From Flavobacterium cupreum (GTDB lineage: Bacteria > Bacteroidota > Bacteroidia > Flavobacteriales > Flavobacteriaceae): a stretch of DNA of 64,000 nucleotides. Each line of letters begins with the position of its first letter. The stretch's first letter is position 1. Positions 15,296 through 25,557 of the stretch are shown here, piece after piece. Both the position numbers and the translations under genes were made by a program. The notes below the pieces were generated by a model. The model made no database searches and was not told the DNA's origin. It saw only the letters and a list, made by a program, of their open reading frames with translations. The DNA lies in the NCBI RefSeq assembly GCF_003996965.1, contig NZ_QWDM01000008.1, forward strand, positions 1 to 64,000, read 5' to 3'.

Positions 15296-18058
15296 ATGAA
15301 AAGTACATTACCCGGAATTGTAACAACAACGGTTGCTGCATTTGCATTTTCATTATCTGCATTCGCTCAGGAAACAGATAAAAGAATAAGTCAGAAAAGT
15401 TTATCTGAAAACGGAGAGCCGAGTTTAATTACTTTCAATGACAAATCAACCTACAAAGGGTCTGATTTCAATAAAGTATTTAAAGAACAACTGGCCCTGA
15501 AAGACAACCAGTCTTTCTCAAAAATTAAAAGCGAATCAGATCGCGAGGGTTTTACCCACGAAAAATTCCAGCTTTACGAACAGGGAATTAAAGTAGAATT
15601 TGCCAATTATACTTTACATTCAAAAAATGGAAAACTACAGTCGATGAATGGCGAGTTTTACAAAATTGTAAATGCAAAAGTAAAACCGGCACTTTCTGCT
15701 CAGGAAGCTTTCAGCAGGGCAGTAGCGCATACTGGTGCTAAAACCTACCTGTGGGATTCGCCACAGGATGCCGCCTCAATGGATTATGTAAAACCGAAAG
15801 GAGAACTGGTTTTTTTACCGGATATGGAAAACCAGGGGAAAGAACGAACTACTGATAAAGTCCGTTTAGCATATAAATTTGACATTTATGCTACTAATCC
15901 CTTAAGCCGTGGTGATTTGTATATCGATGCAGTAACAGGACAAGCCTTGTTTTATAATGCAACGATCAAACATCTTGGTGAAAACAGTCATGGAAAATCA
16001 AAAGCTGCTTCAAAAGAAAATAGTGTAAACTCAAAAATGGCGGTTGTGGCTGCCAATGCGGCAACACGTTACAGCGGAACACAAACGATTCAGACTACAT
16101 TAAGCGGATCGTCTTATATATTACTCGACGGAACGCGTGGAAATGGAATCCAGACTTATAACTCTGCCAGAACAGCAACGTATCCGACCACCAATTTTAC
16201 CGATGCCGACAATAACTGGATCGAATACAATAACACCAATAAAGACAATGGTGCACTTGATGCTCATTGGGGTGCCGAAATGACCTACGATTACTGGTCC
16301 GCGGTTCATGGAAGAAACAGTTATGATGGAAATGGTGCTAAAATTAAAAGTTATGTGCATTACAACTTAGTGGCTGCAGGTTACCCGAATAACAATAATG
16401 CCTTCTGGAACGGAAGCGTTATGACCTACGGTGACGGAACAGGAACGGGAGGATTTGATATCTTAACGGCAATGGACGTTGCAGGTCACGAAATTGGTCA
16501 TGCGGTTTGTACGTATACCGCAAATCTGGCCTATCAAAAAGAATCAGGTGCAATGAACGAAGGTTTCTCTGATATTTGGGGAGCTTGTATTGAATACCGC
16601 GCAGCACCTACAAAATCAACCTGGCTGGTGGGTGAAGATATCGAAAGAAGATCAGGACACTTGGCATTGCGCTCCATGAGTGATCCAAATTCTGAAGGTC
16701 AGCCGGACACGTACGGAGGGACTTATTGGGTAAACGTAAATTGTACGCCAACAAACAATAATGACCAATGTGGTGTGCATACCAATTCAGGAGTATTAAA
16801 TCACTGGTTTTATATTCTTTCAGTAGGTAAATCAGGAACAAATGATATTGGAAATGCATATAACGTTACAGGAATCACAATTGATAAAGCAGCCAAAATT
16901 GCGTATCGTTTAGAAAGCAACTATTTATCTGCTAACTCCACTTATGCGACTGCGAGAACTTACGGAATTCAGTCTGCTATCGATTTATACGGAGCAGGTT
17001 CAGCCGAGGTTATCGCGACAACAAATGCATTTTACGCAGTTGGTGTTGGTGCTGCTTATTCAGGAGGTTCAGGAGATACCACTGCACCGTCAGCACCTTC
17101 TTCTTTAGCAGCTTCGGGAACTACCGGAACAACGACCAATCTAACATGGACTGCCGCTACAGATAATGTTGCCGTTACAGGATATGACGTTTATCAGGGA
17201 ACGACTTTAAAAGGAACTGTTACAACAACAAGTTACACGGTGACAGGACTTACAGCTTCAACAGCGTATACTTTCTCTGTAAAAGCGAAAGATGCCGCAG
17301 GAAATGTTTCTGCTGCGAGTAATACTGTAAATGTTACAACATTGGCTGGTTCGGTAACCTATTGTACATCAAAAGGGAACAGTGCTTCTGATGAGCGAAT
17401 TGGTAAAGTAGTTTTTGGTACGATTAACAATACTTCTACAGGAACAACTGGTTACGAGAATCTGACCGCAATTTCTACAAATGCCGGTAGAGGAACGGCT
17501 TATACAATTACCATCACACCATCATGGACTTCTTCTGTGTACAGCGAAGCGTATGCCGTATTTATCGATTACAATCAGGATGGGGATTTCTCTGACAGCG
17601 GTGAAACAGTATGGACAAAAAGTGCTTCCACAACAACTCCGGTTTCAGGATCGATTACAATTCCTGCCTCGGCAACACTTGGAACAACAAGGATGAGAGT
17701 TTCTATGAAATACAACGGTATTCCAACGGCCTGTGAAAGTTTTTCTTATGGACAGGTAGAAGATTATTCTGTAAACATCACTGCTTCAGGAATTGTAGAA
17801 GTGAATGACATCGCAGTAACCGATAAACTAAATTCGGATATTACCTTGTATCCAAATCCTGTTGATAATGAATTGAATATTTCAGTATCCGATAAAACAG
17901 GATCTGACTTTACAATTATAAATGCTTTAGGGCAGCGCGTGAGTTCAGGTCATTTATCTGAAAACCCAATTGACGTAAGCAAATTAAATACCGGAATCTA
18001 TTTTATTGAATTCAATGGTGCTCAAAAAAGAGTGACTAAGAAGTTTATAAAAAAATAA
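15296..18058 (+). CDS. Secreted M4 (thermolysin-like) metalloprotease with FN3, GEVED and T9SS sorting domains
   Basis: The start is taken as ATG 15296, giving 920 aa with a signal peptide (ending SLSAFAQ). The frame upstream starts only with TTG. Order: an N-terminal propeptide (FTP/PepSY-like, about 30-230), then an M4 catalytic domain with HEIGH at 398-402 and the third zinc ligand Glu422 in NEGFSD. A fibronectin type III domain (about 600-690), a GEVED domain ([11 protein letters not shown], about 700-840) and a C-terminal T9SS sorting domain ([10 protein letters not shown] to KKFIKK) follow. It should be exported by Sec and then by the gliding-linked type IX system, and released or cell-attached as an extracellular protease. 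A terminator follows immediately. Confidence 0.95.
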   Translation: MKSTLPGIVTTTVAAFAFSLSAFAQETDKRISQKSLSENGEPSLITFNDKSTYKGSDFNKVFKEQLALKDNQSFSKIKSESDREGFTHEKFQLYEQGIKVEFANYTLHSKNGKLQSMNGEFYKIVNAKVKPALSAQEAFSRAVAHTGAKTYLWDSPQDAASMDYVKPKGELVFLPDMENQGKERTTDKVRLAYKFDIYATNPLSRGDLYIDAVTGQALFYNATIKHLGENSHGKSKAASKENSVNSKMAVVAANAATRYSGTQTIQTTLSGSSYILLDGTRGNGIQTYNSARTATYPTTNFTDADNNWIEYNNTNKDNGALDAHWGAEMTYDYWSAVHGRNSYDGNGAKIKSYVHYNLVAAGYPNNNNAFWNGSVMTYGDGTGTGGFDILTAMDVAGHEIGHAVCTYTANLAYQKESGAMNEGFSDIWGACIEYRAAPTKSTWLVGEDIERRSGHLALRSMSDPNSEGQPDTYGGTYWVNVNCTPTNNNDQCGVHTNSGVLNHWFYILSVGKSGTNDIGNAYNVTGITIDKAAKIAYRLESNYLSANSTYATARTYGIQSAIDLYGAGSAEVIATTNAFYAVGVGAAYSGGSGDTTAPSAPSSLAASGTTGTTTNLTWTAATDNVAVTGYDVYQGTTLKGTVTTTSYTVTGLTASTAYTFSVKAKDAAGNVSAASNTVNVTTLAGSVTYCTSKGNSASDERIGKVVFGTINNTSTGTTGYENLTAISTNAGRGTAYTITITPSWTSSVYSEAYAVFIDYNQDGDFSDSGETVWTKSASTTTPVSGSITIPASATLGTTRMRVSMKYNGIPTACESFSYGQVEDYSVNITASGIVEVNDIAVTDKLNSDITLYPNPVDNELNISVSDKTGSDFTIINALGQRVSSGHLSENPIDVSKLNTGIYFIEFNGAQKRVTKKFIKK

Positions 18059-18078
18059 GTTCTGTTTTTAAAATACTA

Positions 18079-18107
18079 AAAGCCTCGCAATTGCGGGGCT
18101 TTTTTTG
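18079..18107 (+). terminator. Intrinsic terminator after the protease gene
   Basis: aaagcctcgcaa pairs with ttgcggggctt (one G-T pair), followed by seven T. Confidence 0.85.
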
Positions 18108-18130
18108 TGCCTAAAGTTTATAAAACTGCT

Positions 18131-18138
18131 TAAATTTG
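18131..18138 (+). promoter_or_regulatory. -7 promoter element of dinB, almost at the start codon
   Basis: TAAATTTG is an exact TAnnTTTG match only 4 nt before the ATG at 18143. If used, transcription would begin at or next to the start codon, giving a leaderless mRNA. Confidence 0.45.
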
Positions 18139-18142
18139 TACC

Positions 18143-19225
18143 ATGTCTGAAACGCCTGTATATAGAAAAATTATTCATATTGATATGGATGCTTTTTATG
18201 CTTCGGTAGAGCAAATGGATAATCCTGCTTTACGCGGGAAGCCTATTGCAGTTGGCGGATCAGAGAATAGAGGAGTAGTTGCGGCAGCAAGTTATGAGGC
18301 CCGAAAGTTTGGTGTTCGCAGTGCCATAAGTGGTGTCCTTGCCAAAAGATATTGTCCCGAAATTATCTTTGTGCGGCCACGTTTTGACCGATACAAAGAG
18401 ATTTCGGGTAAAATTCATCAGATCTTTCATGAATATACCGATCTGGTCGAGCCGCTTTCGCTGGACGAAGCGTATCTCGATGTCACCCAAAACAAAAAAG
18501 GAAATCCCAGTGCGAGCCTGCTGGCCGAGGAAATCAGACTCAGAATTCTCAATGAAGTGGGACTTACAGCCTCTGCGGGGATTTCTGTCAATAAATTTGT
18601 GGCGAAAATTGCCAGCGATATCAACAAGCCAAACGGACAAAAAACGGTAAACCCGGATGAGATTTCGGCCTTTCTGGAAGAATTACCGATTCGGAAGTTT
18701 TATGGGGTCGGAAAAGTAACGACCGAAAAAATGTATCAATTGGGTATTTTTACCGGAAGTGATCTCAAAAGTAAATCGCAGGAATTTTTAGAAAAACATT
18801 TCGGAAAATCGGGAACCTTTTATTACAAAGTGGTTCGCGGCATTCACAACAGCGAAGTAAAACCGTACCGTGTCACCAAGTCGGTGGCAGCCGAACATAC
18901 TTTTGATGTCAATTTATCGTCGGAGATTTTTATGTTAGAGCAGCTCGAACGGATCGCTGTCTCCCTGGAGAAACGCCTGAAAAAACATAAGATTTCCGGA
19001 AAAACGGTCACCCTTAAAATCAAATACAGCGATTTTACACAACAAACCCGCAGCAAAACCCTGCCTTATTTTATTGCAGACAAAAGTCTGATCATGGAAA
19101 TAGTTGAAGAACTTTTATATCAGGAAAGAATGAAAGATTCCGTACGTTTGCTCGGAATTTCAATGAGCAACCTGAATACTGAAGAGAAGAAGGCTGTAGT
19201 AGTGCAGTTGAAATTTGAATTTTGA
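18143..19225 (+). CDS. dinB: DNA polymerase IV (Y family, translesion synthesis)
   Basis: A 360-aa Y-family polymerase. The first catalytic Asp pair lies in IHIDMDAFYASVE (about residues 11-23) and the second acidic motif in PLSLDEAYLDVT (about 107-118). A helix-hairpin-helix part (FYGVGKVTTEKMYQLGIFT) and the little-finger domain complete it, at the normal DinB length. It copies past damaged bases in the cytoplasm, with low fidelity. No beta-clamp binding peptide is obvious at the C-terminus, which ends VVVQLKFEF; QLKFEF itself may be the clamp motif, as DinB often ends in QLxLxF. It is preceded by the protease terminator and its own close promoter word. Confidence 0.95.
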   Translation: MSETPVYRKIIHIDMDAFYASVEQMDNPALRGKPIAVGGSENRGVVAAASYEARKFGVRSAISGVLAKRYCPEIIFVRPRFDRYKEISGKIHQIFHEYTDLVEPLSLDEAYLDVTQNKKGNPSASLLAEEIRLRILNEVGLTASAGISVNKFVAKIASDINKPNGQKTVNPDEISAFLEELPIRKFYGVGKVTTEKMYQLGIFTGSDLKSKSQEFLEKHFGKSGTFYYKVVRGIHNSEVKPYRVTKSVAAEHTFDVNLSSEIFMLEQLERIAVSLEKRLKKHKISGKTVTLKIKYSDFTQQTRSKTLPYFIADKSLIMEIVEELLYQERMKDSVRLLGISMSNLNTEEKKAVVVQLKFEF

Positions 19226-19315
19226 CAAATTTGGAGCGTTAAATATCTAATTTTTTTGTTTTATGATGAATTTTCTTTCTACCTTTAAGAACAAGTGCAG
19301 TGTGCTATTAAATAA

Positions 19316-19822
19316 ATGAAGATGAAAAAGGCCAAGTTAGAAGAGATCGCTAATCATAATTCAGTTCCCATTTTAGCGTGGGATTTTCACTATGAATACC
19401 TGAATGAATTGAAAGTCGATTTTGCAGATTTAAAAAAAGTAAAAGAAATTTCAGCACATTTCGCATGGGATGAAGAACACCTGAATATAAGTGAACGTAT
19501 CAGGGAAGAAGTGGTTGTGGTTACCGATGTTGACCTGAAGATTGTTTTCGCTTCAAGCGGAATAACAACAATGACCGGATATACCGAAAGTGAAGTTCTG
19601 GGAAAAACACCAAAGATGTTTCAGGGTAAAGAGACTTCTAAAACGGATTTAAAAGAAATAAGAGAAGCAATTGAACTGCAAATTCCATTTGAGAAAATAG
19701 TCAAAAATTATAAAAAGAATGGAAAACCCTATATCTGCAGGATTTACGGTTCCCCGGTCTTCAACTTAAAAGGAAAACTATCCCATTTCATCGCTTTCGA
19801 AAAAGAAGATTTAAGCGCGTGA
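19316..19822 (+). CDS. Stand-alone PAS domain protein
   Basis: A 168-aa protein. Residues ~1-60 are a helical N-cap (LNELKVDFADLKKVKEIS). Residues ~65-165 form one PAS/PAC domain (VTDVDLKIVFASSG, GYTESEVLGKTPKMFQG, then PVFNLKGKLSHFIAFEKED). LOV photoreceptors have the similar GRNCRFLQG loop with a flavin-binding Cys; here the loop is GKTPKMFQG without Cys, so blue-light photochemistry of the LOV type is not expected. No kinase, GGDEF or other output domain is attached, so it may be a diffusible sensor or partner of another protein. The start could be either Met1 or Met3. It is flanked by a tandem repeat and a terminator. Confidence 0.8.
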   Translation: MKMKKAKLEEIANHNSVPILAWDFHYEYLNELKVDFADLKKVKEISAHFAWDEEHLNISERIREEVVVVTDVDLKIVFASSGITTMTGYTESEVLGKTPKMFQGKETSKTDLKEIREAIELQIPFEKIVKNYKKNGKPYICRIYGSPVFNLKGKLSHFIAFEKEDLSA

Positions 19823-19834
19823 GGGGAGAAAAGT

Positions 19835-19870
19835 TATGAGTTATGAGTTTTAAGTTATGAGTTATGAGTC
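19835..19870. repeat. Short tandem repeat of agttatgagt words
   Basis: The decamer-like word gttatgagtt is repeated three to four times with one gttttaag interruption, directly after the PAS gene stop. It resembles the wordy spacers seen elsewhere in the window, here without the inverted half. Confidence 0.6.
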
Positions 19871-19906
19871 AAACTTGAATGGAAAAACAATACTTTTCAA
19901 AGAATA

Positions 19907-19944
19907 AAACAATAAAACCGCCTTTTTGGGCGGTTTTATTGTAT
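19907..19944. terminator. Bidirectional intrinsic terminator
   Basis: acaataaaaccgcc (19909-19922) and its exact complement (19929-19942) flank a 6-nt loop. It lies between the convergent PAS and fumarase genes and can serve both. Confidence 0.85.
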
Positions 19945-19997
19945 AAAAACTTTGCGAACCTTGCGTAAAGCCTTGCGAACCTTGCGGTTAAAAACTC

Positions 19998-21602
19998 CTA
20001 TAAATTCTCAAAGAAATCATTCCCTTTGTCATCTGTAATGATAAAAGCAGGAAAATCTTTTACGGTGATTTTACGAACGGCTTCCATTCCCAGTTCCTCA
20101 AAATCAACGACTTCTACTTTCAGGATGTTATCCTGTGCCAAAATAGCCGCCGGACCTCCAATAGAACCCAGGTAGAATCCACCGTAGGTATTGCAGGCTG
20201 TTGTAACCTGTTTGGATCGGTTTCCTTTCGCCAGCATAATCATACTTCCGCCATGTTTTTGAAATTCATCCACATAAACATCCATACGGCCCGCGGTAGT
20301 GGGTCCAAAACTTCCTGACGCCATTCCTTCCGGAGTTTTGGCAGGACCCGCGTAGTAAACCGGGTGATTTTTGAAATACTCGGGCATTGGCTGACCGGAT
20401 TCCAGCAATTCCATAATTTTGGCATGTGCGATATCACGGGCTACAATTACGGTTCCGTTTAGTTTTAAACGGGTTTTGATTGGATATTGTGTTAGTTTGG
20501 CTAAAATATCAGCCATTGGCATATTCAAATCAATTTCAACAGGAGCTTCTAAATGTGGTGCTGTTTCCGGTAAGAACTGTTTTGGATTTACCTCTAACTG
20601 CTCCACAAAGATACCATCTTTTGTGATTTTTCCTTTTATATTTCTGTCGGCAGAACAGGAAACTCCTAATCCAACCGGACAGGAAGCAGCGTGACGCGGA
20701 AGACGGATAACACGAACGTCATGCGTAAAGTATTTTCCTCCAAACTGGGCCCCGATAGCACTTTCCTGGCAGATTTTCTGTACACGCTCTTCCCATTCTA
20801 AATCACGGAAAGCCTGGCCGGCCATGTTTCCTGAAGTTGGTAAATGATCGTAGTACCCTGCAGAGGCCTTTTTAACGGCTCCTAAATTGGCTTCTGCCGA
20901 AGTTCCGCCGATTACCAAAGCCAAATGGTACGGAGGACAGGCCGAAGTACCTAGGTCTTTTATTTTTTCACGGATGAACTCATCCATTGCCTTATCGTTT
21001 AAAAGCGATTTTGTCTTTTGGTACAAAAAGGTTTTGTTGGCAGATCCGCCGCCTTTTGCCATAAACAGGAACTCATAGGAAGTTCCTTTTTTAGCATAAA
21101 TATCGATTTGCGCCGGAAGATTCGAACCGGAATTCTTTTCTTCGAACATTGAAATCGGAACAATTTGGGAATAGCGTAAATTACGTTTTTGGTACGTATT
21201 GAAAATTCCTTTGCTCAGCCATTCCGCATCGTCGACACCGGTAAAGATGCTTTCTCCTTTTTTAGCCATCACAATGGCAGTTCCGGTATCCTGGCAGCTT
21301 GGCAACTGACCTTCGGCGGCAACAGAAGCATTTTGCAACAGGTTGTAAGCCACAAAACGATCATTATCGGTCGCTTCGGGATCGTCTAAAATATTGCGGA
21401 GTTTTTGCAGATGCGTTGTTCTTAGCATAAACGAAACGTCGGTTAAAGCTTCTTCGGCTAATAACTCCAGACCTTTTGGGTCCACTGTCAGGATTTCGCG
21501 TTCTCCGAATTGTTCTATTTTTACAAAATCGGAAGTGATTTTGCGGTATTGGGTATCATCCTTTAAAATTGGATAAGGATCCTGGTATATAAAATCAATC
21601 AT
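19998..21602 (-). CDS. fumA: Class I fumarate hydratase (oxygen-sensitive Fe-S fumarase)
   Basis: 535 aa from the ATG at 21602. A TTG six codons upstream extends the frame, but it lies inside the TAAATTTG promoter word. The N-terminal alpha part contains [12 protein letters not shown] and GSNLPAQID, and the middle has GGGSANKT. Cys-containing segments ([27 protein letters not shown]) supply the [4Fe-4S] ligands. The C-terminal beta part has [16 protein letters not shown]. It interconverts fumarate and malate in the TCA cycle. The architecture is that of the single-chain FumA/FumB type rather than split TtdA/TtdB. It is monocistronic, ending at the bidirectional terminator at 19907-19944. Confidence 0.94.
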   Translation of the reverse strand: MIDFIYQDPYPILKDDTQYRKITSDFVKIEQFGEREILTVDPKGLELLAEEALTDVSFMLRTTHLQKLRNILDDPEATDNDRFVAYNLLQNASVAAEGQLPSCQDTGTAIVMAKKGESIFTGVDDAEWLSKGIFNTYQKRNLRYSQIVPISMFEEKNSGSNLPAQIDIYAKKGTSYEFLFMAKGGGSANKTFLYQKTKSLLNDKAMDEFIREKIKDLGTSACPPYHLALVIGGTSAEANLGAVKKASAGYYDHLPTSGNMAGQAFRDLEWEERVQKICQESAIGAQFGGKYFTHDVRVIRLPRHAASCPVGLGVSCSADRNIKGKITKDGIFVEQLEVNPKQFLPETAPHLEAPVEIDLNMPMADILAKLTQYPIKTRLKLNGTVIVARDIAHAKIMELLESGQPMPEYFKNHPVYYAGPAKTPEGMASGSFGPTTAGRMDVYVDEFQKHGGSMIMLAKGNRSKQVTTACNTYGGFYLGSIGGPAAILAQDNILKVEVVDFEELGMEAVRKITVKDFPAFIITDDKGNDFFENL

Positions 21603-21617
21603 TGCTTTGTTTTTCTG

Positions 21618-21625
21618 CAAATTTA
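21618..21625 (-). promoter_or_regulatory. -7 promoter element of the fumarase gene
   Basis: The minus strand reads TAAATTTG (exact TAnnTTTG), 15 nt before the ATG at 21602. It overlaps the TTG that would otherwise extend the frame, deciding the start in favour of the ATG. Confidence 0.55.
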
Positions 21626-21668
21626 AAAATTATTTATCTTAGAAAGGATTTGAATAACACCTCTCTGT

Positions 21669-22403
21669 TTATTGTTTTATTTCGTGGAATGCATTAAAAG
21701 ACATTTTTTTCTCGAAGTAAGTCTGATCTGCCGGAGATAACAATTGCTTTGTCCAGCGCTGGTTTTTAAATTGAAAAACAACAGAATCCGAGTGTTTAGC
21801 GGTTCCCATGTCCTCATTGTCGTCGTCCGGCTCAAATGCAACTCTTTTGCAATAGAAAGATTCTGTGTCCGTTTTGCCCTTTGGAGCAGTAAATTCCACC
21901 CAGCTGCCCCAGCCACTATCCGACATCGTATCCCATTCATATACAAGTTGAAGGCCTTTGTTTTTTAGATAATACAAGTAATTATTTTGCATATAACCGC
22001 AGGCCGGATAGCCGAAACTAACCTGAATAAAAGAAGAATTTTTGACTGCAGTTGAAGACAGTCCGTACGACGCTCCCCATTCAGATCCTTTTTGGTATCC
22101 CTCAATGGTAACTCTGGAAGAAACTGTTTTAGTTCTGTCCTGATAAAAATCCAGCTGATAATGCTGGGTTACAATGCTGTCTTTATCTGCTTTTTGATCT
22201 AAAAGATGTGCAAGGATGTAATTGTTTTTTGAAGTTTCGTCTCCTTCAGAAATTGCTACGGTATCGGTTTTTAAGAATTTTTCTTCTTTAGCCAGCGTAA
22301 CTTCAGTTTTCTTTTCCGGAGCAATACTTGCAGCTTCAGTTATAGCTTTTTCTTTTTGGCAACCTCCCAGTAAAGCTAAAACAAATAGATATTTAACTTT
22401 CAT
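21669..22403 (-). CDS. Lipoprotein of unknown function
   Basis: A 244-aa protein. The signal MKVKYLFVLALLGGC has a lipobox (LGGC, Cys at about 15), and a Glu/Lys/Ala-rich linker follows to about residue 45. The remainder looks like a beta-rich globular domain with three cysteines (YPACGY, FYCKR) and many aromatic residues (SGWGSWVEF). I do not recognise a family. It lies 2 bp downstream of the FKBP lipoprotein gene on the same strand, so the two are almost certainly co-transcribed, and both products would be anchored in the envelope. Confidence 0.75.
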   Translation of the reverse strand: MKVKYLFVLALLGGCQKEKAITEAASIAPEKKTEVTLAKEEKFLKTDTVAISEGDETSKNNYILAHLLDQKADKDSIVTQHYQLDFYQDRTKTVSSRVTIEGYQKGSEWGASYGLSSTAVKNSSFIQVSFGYPACGYMQNNYLYYLKNKGLQLVYEWDTMSDSGWGSWVEFTAPKGKTDTESFYCKRVAFEPDDDNEDMGTAKHSDSVVFQFKNQRWTKQLLSPADQTYFEKKMSFNAFHEIKQ

Positions 22404-22405
22404 GA

Positions 22406-22876
22406 CTAATTAACAGAAATCAGCTTAATGTCAAAAACAAGTACAGAACCACCGGGAATACCTCTGTAGGCAAAACTGCCGTATCCTAAACGGGCCGGTA
22501 CAATAAGAACACCGCTTCCGCCTTCTTTAAATAACGGAATTCCTTCTGTCCAGCCTGATATTACCTGTTGCAGCCCAAAGGTAGTGCCGGCCTCAGGGCT
22601 CTCGTCAAAACCTTTCTTGCTTGTGTAATACCCTTTGTATGCTACTGTTACGCTTGAAGTATATTTTGGCTGTTTGCCTGTTCCGGGCTCTGTAATGATA
22701 TAATACAAACCGGTAGCTGTTTTTTGGGCAGTCAGCTTATTGTCGGCCAGATACTTTAAAATTTCGGCTTCATTTTTTTCGGTGTAATCAACCGGAACAA
22801 GGTTATCATTTTCAATTTCGTGACTGACACAAGAGAAAAAAAGGGTAAGGATTAGAGCAAATAAGGAATATTTCAT
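22406..22876 (-). CDS. FKBP-type peptidyl-prolyl cis-trans isomerase, lipoprotein
   Basis: A 156-aa lipoprotein with signal MKYSLFALILTLFFSC (Cys at 16). A short helical linker follows, then an FKBP domain from about residue 50: VTVAYKGYYTSKKGFDES, QQVISGWTEGIPLFKEGGSG, and PARLGYGS with the usual end LVFDIKLISV. It should catalyse prolyl isomerisation of envelope proteins in the periplasm or at the outer membrane. It is the first gene of a pair with the unknown lipoprotein that starts 2 bp after its stop. The N-terminal region differs from the gliding protein GldI as I remember it, so I do not give that name. Confidence 0.88.
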   Translation of the reverse strand: MKYSLFALILTLFFSCVSHEIENDNLVPVDYTEKNEAEILKYLADNKLTAQKTATGLYYIITEPGTGKQPKYTSSVTVAYKGYYTSKKGFDESPEAGTTFGLQQVISGWTEGIPLFKEGGSGVLIVPARLGYGSFAYRGIPGGSVLVFDIKLISVN

Positions 22877-22925
22877 TTTGGATTTTATTGTTTTTAAAGG
22901 ATTGTATTAGACAGGATATGATGTT

Positions 22926-24365
22926 TTAGAAAAACCAGCTGGCCACAAAAATAGCAGTAATCACGCAAATTACATCTACCAAAAGCATGGTGCCCAAAGC
23001 ATAACGGGTATTTTTGATATTTACGGAACCAAAGTAAACGGCGATCACATAAAAAGTACTTTCGGCGCTACATTGAAAAATACTGCTCAATCTTCCTGTT
23101 AGGGAATCGGCTCCAAAAGTATTCATAGAATCAATCAGAAAACCTCTGGATCCTGCAGAACTAAAAGGACGAAGCATAGCTACCGGCAAGGCATCCGTAA
23201 TTTGTTTGTTGACACCCATATTCGAGAATACAAAAGCAATTCCATCACTGATAATTTCAAATAGACCGCTGTTTCTGAATAGTGAAATAGCCACCAGCAT
23301 TCCCAAAACATAAGGGAAAATAGTAACTCCGGTTTTCACTCCGTTGTTGGCACCTACCACAAAAGCATCAAAAACAGTAGTATTGGCCTCAGTAAATTTC
23401 TTTTCGTGACGCCACGAAAAAACCAAGGTAAAAGCAATGATCGCGAATAAGATCAAACCGGAAAGATTAGAAGTAAAATAGTTTTTTCCAATTAAATCCA
23501 GATGATTCACGTACATCAGCAAGCCAACAATAGCAGCGATTAATAGCATTAAGGCAATAACGAGGGAAGCGCTTTTGAAATTGATTTTCTGCCTGATCCC
23601 CACAATTAAGAAGGCGGCAATGGTACCAATAAACGAAGTAATAATACACGGCAGCATGACATCTGCCGGATTGCTTGCGTTGGCGGCAGCACGATAACCG
23701 ATAATTGACGTGGCGATTAACGTAAGTCCGGAAGCGTGTAAACACATAAACATAATCTGCGCATCACTGGCCCTGTCTTTGTCGGGGTTGATTTCCTGTA
23801 AGCTTTCCATAGCTTTCAAACCAAATGGAGTGGCAGCAGAATCAAGTCCTAAGAAATTTGCGGCAAAGTTGAGGGTCATATACGAGATAGACGGATGGTT
23901 TTTAGGAATGCTCGGGAATACTTTTACGAAAACCGGGCTCAAAGCTTTGGCCAGTTTTCCGGAAGCGCCCGAAATGATTAAAAGTTCCATTAACCCGCAG
24001 AAAAAAGCCAGATAGGCAATAAGCGGCAGAATTAAGTCGACCAAAGTACTTTTACAGGTAGGCAATAAACCATCTGATTTTTGAAGACCGCTGTAAATTT
24101 TTACGGTTTTGTTTTTATAAACGTAAGTCGTGTCGGCATTTAGTGTATCACGGTTGATAATGATTGTCTGTTCCGGCGCTTTTTTGATGCTGTCTTTGAT
24201 AAAAGCCGGAAGCTGTTCAGCGTATTTTTCTGAAACCAGAATCGGATCGTCTTTTTTACCATTCAGAACATAATCAATGGTATATGTATTGGCGGTAAAC
24301 AAACTGATTACAATAAACGCGATCGACGAAATAAATATAGCTAACCAAAATCTACTTAATACCAT
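22926..24365 (-). CDS. Nucleoside-recognition (Gate) membrane protein, SpmA-SpmB fusion type
   Basis: A 479-aa polytopic membrane protein. After the first membrane segment comes a ~70-residue soluble insert (KKDDPILVSEKYAEQLPAF, about 33-105). Two halves with the nucleoside-recognition/Gate pattern follow: the first (about 110-235; LLPLIAYLAFFCGLMELL, NFAANFLGLDSAATPFGLKA) resembles SpmA and the second (about 335-479; SRGFLIDSMNTFGADS, GRLSSIFQCSAESTFYVI) resembles SpmB. Gate proteins are thought to transport small molecules, and the Spm name comes from sporulation in Firmicutes, which does not apply here. The substrate is unknown. The gene stands alone between the lipoprotein pair and the AlkZ-like gene. 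Confidence 0.88.
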   Translation of the reverse strand: MVLSRFWLAIFISSIAFIVISLFTANTYTIDYVLNGKKDDPILVSEKYAEQLPAFIKDSIKKAPEQTIIINRDTLNADTTYVYKNKTVKIYSGLQKSDGLLPTCKSTLVDLILPLIAYLAFFCGLMELLIISGASGKLAKALSPVFVKVFPSIPKNHPSISYMTLNFAANFLGLDSAATPFGLKAMESLQEINPDKDRASDAQIMFMCLHASGLTLIATSIIGYRAAANASNPADVMLPCIITSFIGTIAAFLIVGIRQKINFKSASLVIALMLLIAAIVGLLMYVNHLDLIGKNYFTSNLSGLILFAIIAFTLVFSWRHEKKFTEANTTVFDAFVVGANNGVKTGVTIFPYVLGMLVAISLFRNSGLFEIISDGIAFVFSNMGVNKQITDALPVAMLRPFSSAGSRGFLIDSMNTFGADSLTGRLSSIFQCSAESTFYVIAVYFGSVNIKNTRYALGTMLLVDVICVITAIFVASWFF

Positions 24366-24475
24366 AATTATATTTTTTTGTAAATGTAATTATTTAGCCA
24401 TAATATGCACAAAGATTTTAATGCTGAAACAGGAAGTATTTCTCAAAAACACCAATCTTTCAATGAAAATCCGGT

Positions 24476-25552
24476 TTATTCAATCACAATTTTGGTTTCC
24501 AGATATTTTTCGAAAGATTTAAGGCCTTCGCATATAACGGCTTTTTTATGATTTTCGGTTGCGTTAAAAAACTGTGTTTCTATTTTTGCATGGTCTTTTT
24601 TGATGGTTCTTTTCCAGGTTCCGATAGCTTTGCTGTTTTCCAGGATAACCGGTTTGAAAATTCCGTTATTGGTAAAAGCTTTTGACTGATGTTCCGGTAG
24701 AATGGAAGCTTCACGGGTTTTATAGGAAATCAGGATTTCATCAAAAGCGGGCAGGAAATGTACACTTTCGCTGAAGTTGCTTTTAAGAGAAAGAGAAGTT
24801 CCAAACCAGTACGTCTGGTGATCAATTTCTACCGAATTTAGTTCTGATGCAATGGAATTAAGTGCCAGTTTACAGGTGGTCTGTGGAAAACCCGACCACC
24901 ATGAAAAATCTGGCAGCGTTGCCGGACCGTGGCTTTCAAAATAACGTTTGGCCAATTTCGCCAGACCCTCTTCTTTCGTCAATTTTGTTGTGGGTTTTGG
25001 GACTTTTTCACCCAGTAAAGCATAAGTCATTTGCTTTTCTTTCATTTTTCCGTTGCAGACCAAACCTTCTAATTCTGCATACATCATAATAAGTACGGGG
25101 CTTAAAAAATAGTCGCCGGAAACCTTTTTAAGATCAAGTCCCTGCATGATTTCATCCCGCGTTAAGTGATTGTTTCCGGCCAGCAGTTTTTCGATAGCCG
25201 AATTAATCTTGTCGAACTCCTTTTCATCATAGCCATGCTTTCTGGTTTCCGCAAGAATAATTCGTTTGACCTGTGGTCCCGAAACATCGAGCATCCAGTA
25301 GATATCATCGGCAGAAACAAAATGCCAGGTAGGTCTCAGGATATGAGTCCGGATGATTTTACCGGAATTAATGGCTTCTTCGATTTCTTTTTCAGTAGCA
25401 TCACATCGCGAACCTATAGCCCATTTCGCCATCGCATAATCCTGCGCCTGCATAGCACCGAGATGATGGACAATTTGTTGCGGAGTATTTGAGCTGGTTT
25501 CTAAAAGCTTTTGCGAAGCAAGCCTGTACTGTGATATTTCCTGATGTGTCAT
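24476..25552 (-). CDS. Winged-helix DNA-binding protein of the AlkZ/YcaQ (HTH_42) family
   Basis: A 358-aa protein of the HTH_42 family (formerly DUF1006-type). The family includes AlkZ/YcaQ DNA glycosylases that unhook interstrand cross-links or bulky alkyl adducts and use a catalytic Q-x-Q motif. Here HLGAMQAQDYAMAKWAIG contains that QAQ at about residues 35-37, followed by the LRPTWHFV segment. C-terminal parts (PDFSWWSGF, FDEILISYKTR, PVILENSKAIGTWKR) are also typical. Activity is inferred, as many members are uncharacterised. A PolB-type exonuclease gene and an alkyl-DNA methyltransferase gene lie upstream on the same strand, which fits DNA repair, although the gaps are over 100 bp. Confidence 0.82.
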   Translation of the reverse strand: MTHQEISQYRLASQKLLETSSNTPQQIVHHLGAMQAQDYAMAKWAIGSRCDATEKEIEEAINSGKIIRTHILRPTWHFVSADDIYWMLDVSGPQVKRIILAETRKHGYDEKEFDKINSAIEKLLAGNNHLTRDEIMQGLDLKKVSGDYFLSPVLIMMYAELEGLVCNGKMKEKQMTYALLGEKVPKPTTKLTKEEGLAKLAKRYFESHGPATLPDFSWWSGFPQTTCKLALNSIASELNSVEIDHQTYWFGTSLSLKSNFSESVHFLPAFDEILISYKTREASILPEHQSKAFTNNGIFKPVILENSKAIGTWKRTIKKDHAKIETQFFNATENHKKAVICEGLKSFEKYLETKIVIE

Positions 25553-25557
25553 TTTTT

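Noticed and set aside
19316..19822. LOV photoreceptor
   Set aside because: The loop resembles the LOV motif, but the flavin-adduct cysteine is absent (GKTPKMFQG).
22406..22876. Gliding protein GldI
   Set aside because: It is an FKBP lipoprotein, but its N-terminal region differs from GldI as I remember it, and it is not beside gliding genes.
22926..24365. Sporulation gene
   Set aside because: The SpmA/SpmB similarity reflects the Gate transporter fold; Bacteroidota do not sporulate.
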